Origin: JANPCX01 sp966211815
GTDB taxonomy: Bacteria > Pseudomonadota > Gammaproteobacteria > Burkholderiales > Burkholderiaceae_C
Reading direction: 5' to 3'
Length of the DNA stretch: 39,149 bases
Assembly (NCBI GenBank): GCA_966211815.1
Contig: CBIHOD010000037.1
Location: 1 to 39,149 of the forward strand
Shown: positions 1-8,645 of the stretch, in pieces
How the letters are laid out: each line of letters begins with the position of its first letter
How positions within the stretch are numbered: position 1 is the first letter of the stretch
Made by a program: the position numbers and the translations under genes
The notes under the pieces: generated by a model
What the model was told of the DNA's origin: nothing
Database searches by the model: none
The model's input: the letters and a program-made list of their open reading frames with translations, nothing else

Positions 1-165
1 CGCACCGCTCAGGCTGATCCTCCCCGCACCGCTCAGGCTGATCCTCCCCGCACCGCTCAGGCTGATCCTCCCCGCACCGTTCAGGCTGATCCTCCCCGCA
101 CCGTTCGGACTGGTCTCTTCGCACCGTTCGGACTGGTCCCCCCGCACCGTTCGGGCTGAGCCTGT
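1..165. repeat. Degenerate 24-bp tandem repeat upstream of nasA
   Basis: The unit CGCACCGCTCAGGCTGATCC followed by TCCC is repeated with exact 24-bp period at 1, 25 and 49. A copy with one change starts at 73, then increasingly diverged copies start at 97, 120 and 143, where the spacing drops to 23 bp. The last copy merges into the CTGAGCCTGTCGAAG element. The array appears to continue left of the window. It probably lies between nasA and an upstream nir gene; no promoter is recognisable inside it. The gradient from perfect to decayed copies suggests local expansion from a REP-like seed. Confidence 0.85.
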
Positions 166-191
166 CGAAGCCCTCCCTGAGCCTGTCGAAG
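156..191. repeat. REP-like intergenic element, two direct 15-bp copies
   Basis: The 15-mer CTGAGCCTGTCGAAG occurs at 156-170 and again at 177-191. Copies of this kind of sequence, often preceded by CGTTCGGG as here, are familiar between genes of Burkholderiales. It ends 22 bp before the nasA start codon. This points to an intergenic repeat, not a regulator binding site. Confidence 0.6.
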
Positions 192-213
192 GGCCCCGGC
201 CACCGCTGACGCC

Positions 214-3015
214 ATGACCACTCCCAAAGAAACCCGCTCCACCTGCCCCTACTGCGGCGTGGGCTGCGGCGTCATCATCGAAAGCGAGGGCCCACAGATC
301 ACCGGCGTGCGCGGCGACCCCGACCACCCGGCCAACTTCGGCCGCCTGTGCAGCAAGGGCAGCACATTGGCCCTGACGGCCGCCGCGCCGGTGACCCTGC
401 ACAAGCGGCTGCGGCAGCCGCTGCGGCGCATCAAGCACGGCGCGCCGGCCTACGCCGTCGGCTGGGACGACGCCCTCCACGAGGCGGTCGAGCGCTTCGG
501 CAGCGCGGTCGAGCAGCACGGGCCCGACGCGGTCGGCTTCTACCTGTCGGGCCAGCTGCTCACCGAGGACTACTACGTCTTCAACAAGCTCGGCAAGGGC
601 CTGATCGGAACCAACAACGTCGACACCAACTCCCGCCTGTGCATGAGCAGCGCCGCCTCGGGCTACAAGGCCACGCTCGGCGCCGACTCCCCGCCGTGCA
701 GCTACGAGGACCTGGGCCTGGCGCACACCCTTTTCATCTCGGGCTCCAACACCGCCTGGGCACACCCCATCCTGATGCGCCGCATCGAGGACGCGCGCCG
801 CGCCAACCCGAAGCAGCGGATGATCGTCGTCGACCCCCGCCGCACCGAGACCGCCGACATGGCCGACCTGCACCTGCAGATCCTGCCCGGCAGCGACATC
901 GCGCTGTACCACGGCATGCTGCACCTGATGCTGTGGGAGGGCTGGGTCGACGCGCCGTTCATCGCCGCCAGCACCCGGGGCTTCGAGGCCCTCAAGGCCC
1001 GGATGAGGGAATGCACCCCCAGCCACACCGCGCGGCTGACCGGCCTGGCGGAGGCGGACATCCTGCAGGCCGCGGCCTGGTTCGCCGGCCTGGACGGCGA
1101 GCCGGGCGACGCCCGCCGGCCCACGCTGAGCCTGTATTGCCAAGGCCTGAACCAGAGCAGCAGCGGGACCGCCAAGAACGCCGCGCTCATCAACCTGCAC
1201 CTGGCCTGCGGGCAGATCGGCAAGCCCGGCGCCGGCCCGTTCTCGCTGACCGGCCAGCCCAACGCCATGGGCGGCCGGGAAGTCGGCGGCATGGCCGCCT
1301 CGCTCAGCGCGCACCGCGACCTGGCCGACCCCGCGCACCGCGCCGAGGTGGCGGCGCTGTGGGGCGTGCCGGATGTGCCGGCGGCGCCGGGCATGACGGC
1401 GGTGGAGATGTTCGAGGCCGCCGCCGAAGGCCGGATCAAGGCGCTGTGGATAGTCTGCACCAACCCGGCCCAGTCGATGCCCGACCAGGCGCTGGTGCGC
1501 CGCGCCCTGCAGCGCTGCGAATTCGTCGTGCTGCAGGAGGCCTTCACCACCGCCACGTCGGCCTACGCGCATTTGCAGCTGCCCGCCACCAGCTGGGGCG
1601 AGAAGCAAGGCACGGTGACCAACAGCGAGCGCCGCATCAGCCGCGTGCGCCCGGCCGTGCCGGCGCCGGGCCAGGCCCGCGACGACTGGGTGATCGCCCG
1701 CGATTTCGCCCGGCAGCTGCAGGCCCGCCTGAAGCCGCAGTGGCCCCCGCTGTTCGACTACGCCGATTCGCAGGCCGTGTGGGACGAACACCGTGAATCG
1801 ACCCGCGGCCGTGACCTGGACATCACCGGCCTGTCCTACGCCATGCTGGAGGAGCGCGGCCCGCAGCAGTGGCCGCTGCCGGAGGGCGCGTCCGCGGGCC
1901 GCGTCCGCCTGTACGAAGACGGCGTCTTCGCCACGCCGGACGGCAAGGCCCGGTTCGTCGACGCCCCCTTCGCGCCGCTGGCCGAGCCGCGCGACGCGCG
2001 TTTCCCTTTCAGCCTGATCACCGGCCGCCTGCGCGACCAGTGGCACGGCGGCAGCCGCACCGGCACGGTGGGCCGCCTTTTCGGGCACGCCCCCGAGCCC
2101 GCCGTCGAGATGCACCCCCAGGACATGTCGCGCCTGAGACTGCAAGAGGGTGACCTGGTCCACCTCACCTCGCGCCGCGGCTCCATCGTCCTGCCCGTGC
2201 AGGGCAGCGAGCGCGTGGCCCCCACCCAGGCCTTCGTGGCGATGCACTGGGGCGAGGAGTTCGTCTCAGGCATGACGGGCAACGGCGGCGCCGCCACCGG
2301 GGTCAACGCGCTGACCCTGCGCGACCATTGCCCGACCTCCAAGCAGCCCGAGCTGAAGCACGCGGCGGTCAAGGTGCTCAAGGCCGAGCTGCCTTGGCGG
2401 CTCGCGGCCATGGCCTGGTTCGCCGACGGCGACCTGCCCGCGGCCCAGCGTGCGCTGCAGGCGCTGCTGGGCCAATTCGATTTCGCCAGCCTGGTGCCGT
2501 TCGGCCACCGCCGCAACGGCCTGTCGCTGAGCGCCGCCGCCGCCGAAGCGCCCGACCCGGAACGCCTGCGCGAGATCGAAACCCTGTTCGGGCTCGACGC
2601 CGCGCGGGCCGGCGTGCTGCGCTACGAAGACAAGCGGCGCGGCCAGCGCCGGGCCCTGCGCCTGTCGGGCGCGGCGGGAGAACGCCGGCTGGACGCCTTC
2701 ATGCTGGCCGGCGACGCCGCCGCGAAAGGCTGGATGCGCGCCATGCTGCAGGACGAGCAGGCCGCGCCCGCGCAGGCCCACCGCCTTCTCGCCGCCGGCG
2801 CCGAGCCGCCGATGGAGGCCGCCGCGGCCAGCCCCCAGGTGTGCAGCTGCTGGAACGTCAACGCGGGCCAGATCGAAACCGCGCTGCGGCGCTGCGCCGG
2901 CTCGGCCCAGGACAGGCTCGACCAGCTGCAGCGCGAACTCAAGTGCGGCACGCAATGCGGCTCCTGCCTGCCTAGCCTGCGCGAGCGGGTCAAGCAGAGC
3001 CTGAACGCCGCATGA
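214..3015 (+). CDS. nasA: Assimilatory nitrate reductase, catalytic subunit with C-terminal [2Fe-2S] domain
   Basis: Cytoplasmic molybdenum enzyme that reduces nitrate to nitrite for nitrogen assimilation. The N-terminus carries the [4Fe-4S] ligands C11, C14, C18 and C46. The NSRLCMSS segment places the likely Mo-coordinating cysteine at 143, as in NasA/NapA-type bis-MGD enzymes. The molybdopterin oxidoreductase core fills residues 60-590, and the dinucleotide-binding domain follows (GRLRDQWHGGSRTG near 610). The C-terminus is a BFD-like [2Fe-2S] module with C877, C879, C911, C915 and C918, typical of NasA proteins that take electrons from a reductase partner. At 933 residues it has full family length. 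cobA follows after 40 bp, so the two are probably co-transcribed. nirB/nirD would be expected upstream, outside the window. Confidence 0.95.
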   Translation: MTTPKETRSTCPYCGVGCGVIIESEGPQITGVRGDPDHPANFGRLCSKGSTLALTAAAPVTLHKRLRQPLRRIKHGAPAYAVGWDDALHEAVERFGSAVEQHGPDAVGFYLSGQLLTEDYYVFNKLGKGLIGTNNVDTNSRLCMSSAASGYKATLGADSPPCSYEDLGLAHTLFISGSNTAWAHPILMRRIEDARRANPKQRMIVVDPRRTETADMADLHLQILPGSDIALYHGMLHLMLWEGWVDAPFIAASTRGFEALKARMRECTPSHTARLTGLAEADILQAAAWFAGLDGEPGDARRPTLSLYCQGLNQSSSGTAKNAALINLHLACGQIGKPGAGPFSLTGQPNAMGGREVGGMAASLSAHRDLADPAHRAEVAALWGVPDVPAAPGMTAVEMFEAAAEGRIKALWIVCTNPAQSMPDQALVRRALQRCEFVVLQEAFTTATSAYAHLQLPATSWGEKQGTVTNSERRISRVRPAVPAPGQARDDWVIARDFARQLQARLKPQWPPLFDYADSQAVWDEHRESTRGRDLDITGLSYAMLEERGPQQWPLPEGASAGRVRLYEDGVFATPDGKARFVDAPFAPLAEPRDARFPFSLITGRLRDQWHGGSRTGTVGRLFGHAPEPAVEMHPQDMSRLRLQEGDLVHLTSRRGSIVLPVQGSERVAPTQAFVAMHWGEEFVSGMTGNGGAATGVNALTLRDHCPTSKQPELKHAAVKVLKAELPWRLAAMAWFADGDLPAAQRALQALLGQFDFASLVPFGHRRNGLSLSAAAAEAPDPERLREIETLFGLDAARAGVLRYEDKRRGQRRALRLSGAAGERRLDAFMLAGDAAAKGWMRAMLQDEQAAPAQAHRLLAAGAEPPMEAAAASPQVCSCWNVNAGQIETALRRCAGSAQDRLDQLQRELKCGTQCGSCLPSLRERVKQSLNAA

Positions 3016-3055
3016 GCCCTCCCCCCAACCCGACCGGTCCCAAGAGGCACCCACC

Positions 3056-3850
3056 ATGAACCACGGCAACGGCAGCCCCGCACCCATCGTCCACCTCGTC
3101 GGCGCCGGCCCCGGCGACCCGGAGCTGCTCACGGTCAAGGCGGCCCGCGTGATCGGCCAGGCCGACGTGATCCTGTGCGACGACCTGGTCGACCCGCGCG
3201 TCCTGGCGGCCCACGCCCGCGGCGGCGCCCGCGTGCTGAAAGTGGGCAAGCGCGGCGGCTGCCCTTCCACCGACCAGCGCTTCATCCACCGCGTGATGAT
3301 CCGCGAGGCGCGCGGCGGTTCGAAAGTGGTGCGGCTCAAAGGGGGCGACCCCTTCGTTTTCGGCCGCGGCGGCGAAGAGGCCGACGCGTTGCGCGAAGCC
3401 GGCCTGGACGTGGAAGTGGTCAGCGGCCTGACCGCGGGCCTGGCCGGCCCGGCGTCGATCGGCTTGCCCGTCACCGACCGGCGCCACGCGCCCGGCGTCG
3501 CGCTCGTCACCGGCCACGCCAAGGAAGGCGGCCAGGGCGCCGACTTCGCCGCGCTGGCGCGCAGCGGCCTCACCCTGGTCGTCTACATGGGCGTGGCCCG
3601 CTGCAGCGCCATCGTGCAGTCGCTGCGGGAAGGCGGCCTGGCGGCCGGCACCCCGGCCGCCGTCATCAGCGCCGCCCACACGCCGCGGCAGCGCCAGGCC
3701 CTGTGCACGCTCGGCACCCTCGTGGAGACGGTTGAACGCGAGGCCCTGGCCAGCCCCGCGGTGTTGGTGGTCGGCGACGTGGTGCTCGCCTGTCCGCTGT
3801 GGGGACCGTCGGGCCTGACGGCCACCGCCCAGAGGGCCGTCGCGGGTTGA
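3056..3850 (+). CDS. cobA: Uroporphyrinogen-III C-methyltransferase (SUMT)
   Basis: Transfers two methyl groups from S-adenosylmethionine to uroporphyrinogen III, giving precorrin-2, the branch point to siroheme and cobalamin. The glycine-rich SAM-binding loop GAGPGDPELLTVKA lies near residue 14. The second signature RLKGGDPFVFGRGGEE lies near residue 95. Its 264 residues match a single-domain SUMT without the CysG oxidase/chelatase half. An AGAGG Shine-Dalgarno sits about 8 bp before the ATG. Its place behind nasA fits a role in making siroheme for the assimilatory nitrite reductase. Ferrochelatase activity must come from elsewhere. Confidence 0.93.
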   Translation: MNHGNGSPAPIVHLVGAGPGDPELLTVKAARVIGQADVILCDDLVDPRVLAAHARGGARVLKVGKRGGCPSTDQRFIHRVMIREARGGSKVVRLKGGDPFVFGRGGEEADALREAGLDVEVVSGLTAGLAGPASIGLPVTDRRHAPGVALVTGHAKEGGQGADFAALARSGLTLVVYMGVARCSAIVQSLREGGLAAGTPAAVISAAHTPRQRQALCTLGTLVETVEREALASPAVLVVGDVVLACPLWGPSGLTATAQRAVAG

Positions 3851-3947
3851 AAGACGGGAAAGGCCGGGCGCCTCGCCCGGGGAACGCGGGACAGCCAGGC
3901 GCAGAATGGGCGCCCTCCCCATGCCGCCCCCTGACGGAAAACCCACG

Positions 3948-4235
3948 ATGTTCCTGATCCTGCTGAGCTACAAAAAGCCCCTGTCCGAAGTCGACCGCTT
4001 CGTGCCCGAGCACCGCGCCTTCCTGGAACGCCACTACGCCGCCGGCCGTTTCATGCTGTCCGGCCGCAAGGAACCGCGCACCGGGGGCGTCATCCTCGCC
4101 ACCGCCGGCAGCCGCGCCGAAGTCGAAGCCGCCGTTCGCGAAGACCCCTTCCACCGCGAAGGCCTGGCCGACTACGAGATCATCGAGTTCCTGCCGTCGA
4201 TGTCGGACGAACGGCTGGCGCACCTGAAGGCTTGA
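3948..4235 (+). CDS. YciI-like (YCII-related) small protein
   Basis: A 95-residue protein of the YCII-related, ferredoxin-like alpha/beta family. The family fold is seen in the opening MFLILLSYKK, the helix LSEVDRFVPEHRAFLERHYAAG and the closing DPFHREGLADYEIIEF with its conserved histidine. Some relatives are dehalogenase- or dehydrochlorinase-like enzymes, but most have no known reaction and none is assigned here. The ATG at 3948 is preferred over the in-frame ATG at 3906 because family members start at this strand and the extra 14 residues are proline-rich and unrelated. It sits 97 bp after cobA and may be a separate unit. Confidence 0.82.
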   Translation: MFLILLSYKKPLSEVDRFVPEHRAFLERHYAAGRFMLSGRKEPRTGGVILATAGSRAEVEAAVREDPFHREGLADYEIIEFLPSMSDERLAHLKA

Positions 4236-4420
4236 GGCCCGCGCCGCGCGCGGGTTCCCACCTGCGCCGCGGAAACGGCGGGCGGCCGGGCGGCGTGGCC
4301 TCCATGGGGCGCGCGATGAACCTTTTTCGGCGCCGGGGCCACTCAGCCCACGATCCGGGCCGCCGCCTTTGCCGGACAAGGGCGGCACCCCCCTCCGTTT
4401 CGGCATGTGACTCGGCGACC

Positions 4421-5317
4421 ATGGAACTCCGACAACTCCGCTACTTCACCGCGCTTGCGGAACATCTGCATTTCGGCCGCGCCGCGGCCGCCGCCTGCAT
4501 CTCCCAATCGGCGCTGAGCCAGCAGATCCAGAAGCTGGAACGCGAACTGGGCGCCCAGCTTTTCGTTCGGCAGGTGGGACAGGTGGGCCTGACGGCCGCG
4601 GGACGGGCGCTGCTGCCCCGGGCCAGGCAGACACTGCGGCATTCGGAGCTCTGCTACGCCGGGGTCGCGCAGTGCCGGGCCGAAGCGGGCGGCGATTCGC
4701 TGATCCGCATTTCGTATCCAGCCTCGGCCGCGAACCTCATCGCCCGGATGCGGCTGTCCGATTTCACCCGGGCCTGGCCCGCCGTGTCCTTCGACCTCAT
4801 CGAAAGCCCGGTGGAAGAGGCGTTCTCGAACCTGGCGATGGGGCATGCGGATGTCGCCCTGACCTGGCTTCCCGCCCAGTCGGGGCCGCAGGCCGCCGAA
4901 TCCCTGACCGTCTATTCCGTTGAACCCCAGGTCGTGGTTTCGGCGTCGCACCGGTTGGCCGACCAGGCGTCCATCGAATGGGCGGAACTCGCCGGCGAGA
5001 CCCAGGTGCTGTTCGAGCGGGCCCTGAATCCGCCGCTTTACGACCTGTTGAGGGCGCCTTTCAAAGGCTGGAACGTCAAGACGTGCCATGTCAGCCCGAT
5101 GTCGGTGAATTTCTTCACCTCCATCGGGGCGGGCTTCTCGATCTCCTGCGCCGAGGTCGACCCCACGCTCCTGGACAATCCGGCCGTCAAGCTGCTGCGC
5201 GTGCGCTCGGCGCCGCTGCGGATGCAGATGGCCGCCCACTACGGTTGCGGCAAGGTCACGCCCACCGTCCGAAGGTTCATCGGCTTCCTGCACGAGCGTT
5301 CCGCCCTGCCCGCCTGA
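4421..5317 (+). CDS. LysR-family transcriptional regulator
   Basis: A 298-residue DNA-binding regulator of normal family length. The winged helix-turn-helix occupies residues 1-60 (MELRQLRYFTALAEHLHFGR, then ACISQSALSQQIQKLE). The substrate-binding domain runs from about 88 to 290, beginning at the ISYPASAANLIARM strand. The frame is open upstream to 4232, but the MELRQLRYF start at 4421 is the canonical LysR N-terminus. It has no divergent neighbour, which is unusual for the family. Its target could be the YciI-like gene or the downstream lipoprotein gene 56 bp away; nothing in the sequence decides this. The effector is unknown. Confidence 0.93.
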   Translation: MELRQLRYFTALAEHLHFGRAAAAACISQSALSQQIQKLERELGAQLFVRQVGQVGLTAAGRALLPRARQTLRHSELCYAGVAQCRAEAGGDSLIRISYPASAANLIARMRLSDFTRAWPAVSFDLIESPVEEAFSNLAMGHADVALTWLPAQSGPQAAESLTVYSVEPQVVVSASHRLADQASIEWAELAGETQVLFERALNPPLYDLLRAPFKGWNVKTCHVSPMSVNFFTSIGAGFSISCAEVDPTLLDNPAVKLLRVRSAPLRMQMAAHYGCGKVTPTVRRFIGFLHERSALPA

Positions 5318-5373
5318 CAACGCGCGCGCGGCCGCAGCCGGTCCGCGCCGATGAATCAACGCACCCCTTCCAA

Positions 5374-7590
5374 ATGATCGCGATGAAACCACACACCCCC
5401 CGATCCCGCGGCCGATGGTCGCCGGCCCTGCTTCCGCTGCCCATCCTTGCCCTCGCCATCGCTGCCTGCTCCGGCGGCGGGGACGGAGACCCGCCCGTGC
5501 CGCCACCCGGGCCGCCTCGAGCACCGTTGGATTGCAGGGAATACAACGCCGTCCTCCCGGGCTTCAACGGCGACTTGAACGCGCCTGGCCCCATCGCGGA
5601 CGGCGGCAACGACGGCCCGGCCGGCGGCGACGCCGGCAGCGCGGGCGGCGGGGGCGGGCTGGGCAAGGTGCTGGGCGCCAAGGTGGAGGTGGTCCGGCTG
5701 TCCGACGGCTCCTCGTTGAACAACGGCGCCGACGTTCGGACCGACCGGGTCACCGGCTTGTTCACCATCCGCACCTGCGCGCTTTCCGAGCCCCTGCTGA
5801 TCACGCTCAAAGGCGTCGAAGGCGCGTCGTACTTCGACGAAGGGAAAAACGCACTGCTGCCCTTCGGGCCCGACCAGGAACTCCACGCCCTGGTCGCGGG
5901 CATCGACGGGAACATCGGCGTGTCGGCATTGACCGAGGCGGCCTACCGGTATGCGATCAACAACTTCCTGGGCGCGCAGCCCAAGACCCCGGCCGGCCCG
6001 AACCTCCTGTTGAAGAAGACCGACTCGGCGGCCGTGGCGAAATTGACCCGGGCCCAGGTCCTGGCGGCCAACCAAAGGGTGCTGGACGAAATCAACCGGG
6101 TCCTGCCCGCGAACTACCGGCTCGACAACCTGACCGCGCTGCCCACGCCGGTGGGCACCGACAACCAAAGCGGGTCCCTCTTCCCCCAGAACCGCTACGG
6201 CCAAGCGGCAGTGGTCACCGGCGCCTTCGCCTGGATGGCGGACAAATTCAGGCTGGGCACCGAAAAGCCCGCGCTGGCCATCCTCGAAGAATTCTCCAGG
6301 GACCTCACCGACGGCAGGCTCGACGGCTTCGCGCTGGACGGGACCGTGGCTTCCGCCCCGGCTGGCGCGACCTACGACTCGTCGAACATCCCGATCACCT
6401 TGAACGTCGGCGCCAACGCCATCGCGGACAGCTTCAGCGGCGCCAGCCTCGACGCCGCCTCCAAGTTCGTCGACGTGACCAATTTCCTCGAGGAAAACAG
6501 CTGCGACTCCTACGACTACCGGGTGGCGCTGACCAAATTCGGCACGCTGGACGTGCGCAAGCAACGCTTCTCCGGGTGCCTGCCCGCCGGGAACCCGACG
6601 CGGGAAGACGCCTTCATCGCCGCGGCCGGGCCCGGCATCAAGGAGGTCCTCAACTCCCAATATTCGGGCGGCGGCTTCTTCGTCAAATCGGACGGGCAGG
6701 TCTTCAGCTGGGGGAACAGCGAGTGCGGACAGATCGCCAACGGCAAGTCCACCGGCATCCAGTCGCTGCCCCAACCGATCGCCGGACTGAAGAACATCAC
6801 CTCGCTGGCCAGCGGTTATTTCTTCTCGGTCGCCCGGGACAACGACGGGCGCGTGTTCTCCTGGGGCGCCAACGGCAACGGCTCGCTCGGCCTGGGCCAG
6901 AACCCGCCGCTGAACGCGTCCTGCGTCAACGAGAAGAACGCCGCGAGTTCGCTGCCGCAACAGGTTCCGGGGCTGTCCGACATCGCCACAGTCCACGCCC
7001 ACGAAGACCGCGCGTTCGCCCTGGCCAAGGACGGCAGGCTCTACAACTGGGGCGGCGACTGCGGCCGCGCGGGCGGCGGCACCGTCCACGCCTCGCCCGT
7101 GACGGTGCCCGGCCTGCCGCCGGTCCGGGCGTTCGCCGCGAACACGAGGGGATGCTTCGCCTTGAAGACGGACGGCACGCTCATCGGCTGGGGGTTCTAC
7201 AACGGCATCAACCACAACGGCACGGTCTACATGGACGGGCAGTGGTTCGGCGACGGCCAGGACTCGCCCAAGGTCCAACCGACGCCCCTGCCCGGCTTGA
7301 CGGACGTGCGGGAAATCGCCAGCGACGCCTTTTTCTTCTACGCCCTCAAGGCCGACGGCACGGTCTGGCGCTGGGGCAGCGCGCCCGGCATGCCGGCGAT
7401 GAAGACGCCCACGCAGGTCACCGGCCTTCCCGAAGCTTCGCCCGGGGTGAAGCCCCTCATCCGCCATATCAAGTCATACACCGACGGCGCGCGCCTGTTC
7501 ACGCATGACGGCAGGATCTTGCAGGCCAAGCCCTGGGCCGACGGGCCGGCCTACATGATCGACCTGGTCGAGATTTTCGGCTTCAAGTGA
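5374..7590 (+). CDS. RCC1-repeat lipoprotein A
   Basis: A 738-residue predicted lipoprotein. A basic N-terminus and hydrophobic stretch end in the lipobox I-A-A-C at C32. A Gly/Pro/Asp-rich linker follows, then a conserved domain of unknown function (about residues 95-400, with DEGKNALLPFGPDQELHALV). The C-terminal half, about 425-738, holds at least five RCC1-type repeats (for example FVKSDGQVFSWGNSECGQ, FALKTDGTLIGWGFYNG, YALKADGTVWRWGS), which should fold as a seven-bladed-type beta-propeller. It is probably anchored in the envelope as a binding protein, not an enzyme. Neither ATG at 5374 nor ATG at 5383 has a clear ribosome site; 5374 was taken. A strongly similar paralog lies inverted at 8646-10910. 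Confidence 0.85.
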   Translation: MIAMKPHTPRSRGRWSPALLPLPILALAIAACSGGGDGDPPVPPPGPPRAPLDCREYNAVLPGFNGDLNAPGPIADGGNDGPAGGDAGSAGGGGGLGKVLGAKVEVVRLSDGSSLNNGADVRTDRVTGLFTIRTCALSEPLLITLKGVEGASYFDEGKNALLPFGPDQELHALVAGIDGNIGVSALTEAAYRYAINNFLGAQPKTPAGPNLLLKKTDSAAVAKLTRAQVLAANQRVLDEINRVLPANYRLDNLTALPTPVGTDNQSGSLFPQNRYGQAAVVTGAFAWMADKFRLGTEKPALAILEEFSRDLTDGRLDGFALDGTVASAPAGATYDSSNIPITLNVGANAIADSFSGASLDAASKFVDVTNFLEENSCDSYDYRVALTKFGTLDVRKQRFSGCLPAGNPTREDAFIAAAGPGIKEVLNSQYSGGGFFVKSDGQVFSWGNSECGQIANGKSTGIQSLPQPIAGLKNITSLASGYFFSVARDNDGRVFSWGANGNGSLGLGQNPPLNASCVNEKNAASSLPQQVPGLSDIATVHAHEDRAFALAKDGRLYNWGGDCGRAGGGTVHASPVTVPGLPPVRAFAANTRGCFALKTDGTLIGWGFYNGINHNGTVYMDGQWFGDGQDSPKVQPTPLPGLTDVREIASDAFFFYALKADGTVWRWGSAPGMPAMKTPTQVTGLPEASPGVKPLIRHIKSYTDGARLFTHDGRILQAKPWADGPAYMIDLVEIFGFK

Positions 7591-7667
7591 GGCAGCGGGT
7601 GCTCTGGATGAGGCATCCAAGGGCGGCGTCCGGGGGGCGCCGCCACCCATTCAAACAAGGAAAAAAA

Positions 7668-8624
7668 ATGAGACACCCCATGAAGAGCCTGGGCGCCGCG
7701 TTGTGCGCCGCGGGCATCGCGGGCCTGGCGGCATGCGGCGGCGCGGCCGACCCCGACGAGCGGCACTCCCAGGCCGACGTCACGCGCGTGGCGGCGCTGG
7801 GCATGACGAGTTCCATGGCGACGGTCGAGCGTGTGGCCGGCGCATTCGAATGGATCGGCTCCGCGCTGCAAGAACAGTCCATGTTGGACGGCCCCGGCGC
7901 ATCGCTCGCGGACCAGCCCTGCGACGTCAGCGGCACCTACAGCGTGCGCGTCACCAAAAGCGCGCCCCGCATGGGCCTGGCCGCCGGTGACCAGCTCGGC
8001 GTCACCTACGCCAAATGCAAGTTCAAGCGGTCGAATTTTCTGCTGGACGGCAGCTTCACCGCCACGCTCGAGAGCGATGCGGTCGGTTTGAAAAAGGATG
8101 AATTCTCGATCGTCTTCCAGGCGGAGACGGCAGCGTTCGCCACCACGTCCGAACAAGGCGGGCCCGCCAAGGGCGTGGTGGGGATGACCGGCACAGTCCG
8201 CGTCGCGCACAGCGTTTCGCCGGCCAACAGCGGCACGCTGCAATTCGTCGTGCCGGCGTCCGGGCGGCTCACCGCGAACCTGGGGGCGGGCAAAGACCGC
8301 TTCTTCATCGCTTACGGTCCGGGCACCGCCTTCTCGTCCAAATTCTCCCGGTCGACCTTCTCCGGCAGCCACAAGCTGGATGGCACGCTGGACACCGGAG
8401 CCAACGGCGAAGCCGGCGTTTCGCTGGCCGTGGCGACGCCCGAGGCCTTGACCTTCAACGACCCGTTCACGCCCTCCTCCGGCGTCGTCAAGGCGGCATC
8501 CGCCGACCTGGCCACCTCGACGACCGTCAACGCCGGCAATGCGCGGGTCAGCGGCGACACGGATGGGAACGGTTCGCTGGACCTGTCCTTCGACCTGCGG
8601 TGGCAGGAACTGGTCACGCGTTGA
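7668..8624 (+). CDS. Lipoprotein of unknown function between the RCC1 paralogs
   Basis: A 318-residue predicted lipoprotein whose signal peptide ends in the lipobox L-A-A-C at C23. The ATG at 7668 is favoured by AAGGA at 7657-7661 and by the immediate signal sequence; the open frame begins earlier at 7587. The mature part has a short helical section (about 30-75) and then a long region rich in Ser, Thr, Gly and Ala with alternating hydrophobics, consistent with beta-sandwich structure. A DTDGNGSLDLSFD stretch near the C-terminus resembles a calcium-binding loop. I do not recognise the family. It follows RCC1 lipoprotein A by 77 bp on the same strand and converges on paralog B. Confidence 0.8.
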   Translation: MRHPMKSLGAALCAAGIAGLAACGGAADPDERHSQADVTRVAALGMTSSMATVERVAGAFEWIGSALQEQSMLDGPGASLADQPCDVSGTYSVRVTKSAPRMGLAAGDQLGVTYAKCKFKRSNFLLDGSFTATLESDAVGLKKDEFSIVFQAETAAFATTSEQGGPAKGVVGMTGTVRVAHSVSPANSGTLQFVVPASGRLTANLGAGKDRFFIAYGPGTAFSSKFSRSTFSGSHKLDGTLDTGANGEAGVSLAVATPEALTFNDPFTPSSGVVKAASADLATSTTVNAGNARVSGDTDGNGSLDLSFDLRWQELVTR

Positions 8625-8645
8625 TGCCCGGCGCGCCGCGGCGTT

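Noticed and set aside
1..165. CRISPR array
   Set aside because: The 24-bp units are directly adjacent with no unique spacers, and no cas genes are present; this is a tandem minisatellite.
5356..7467. 703-codon minus-strand frame opposite RCC1 lipoprotein A
   Set aside because: Composition is low-complexity Gly/Arg/Val-rich; the plus strand has a lipobox and clear RCC1 repeats. The same holds for 8685-10796 (plus) opposite paralog B.
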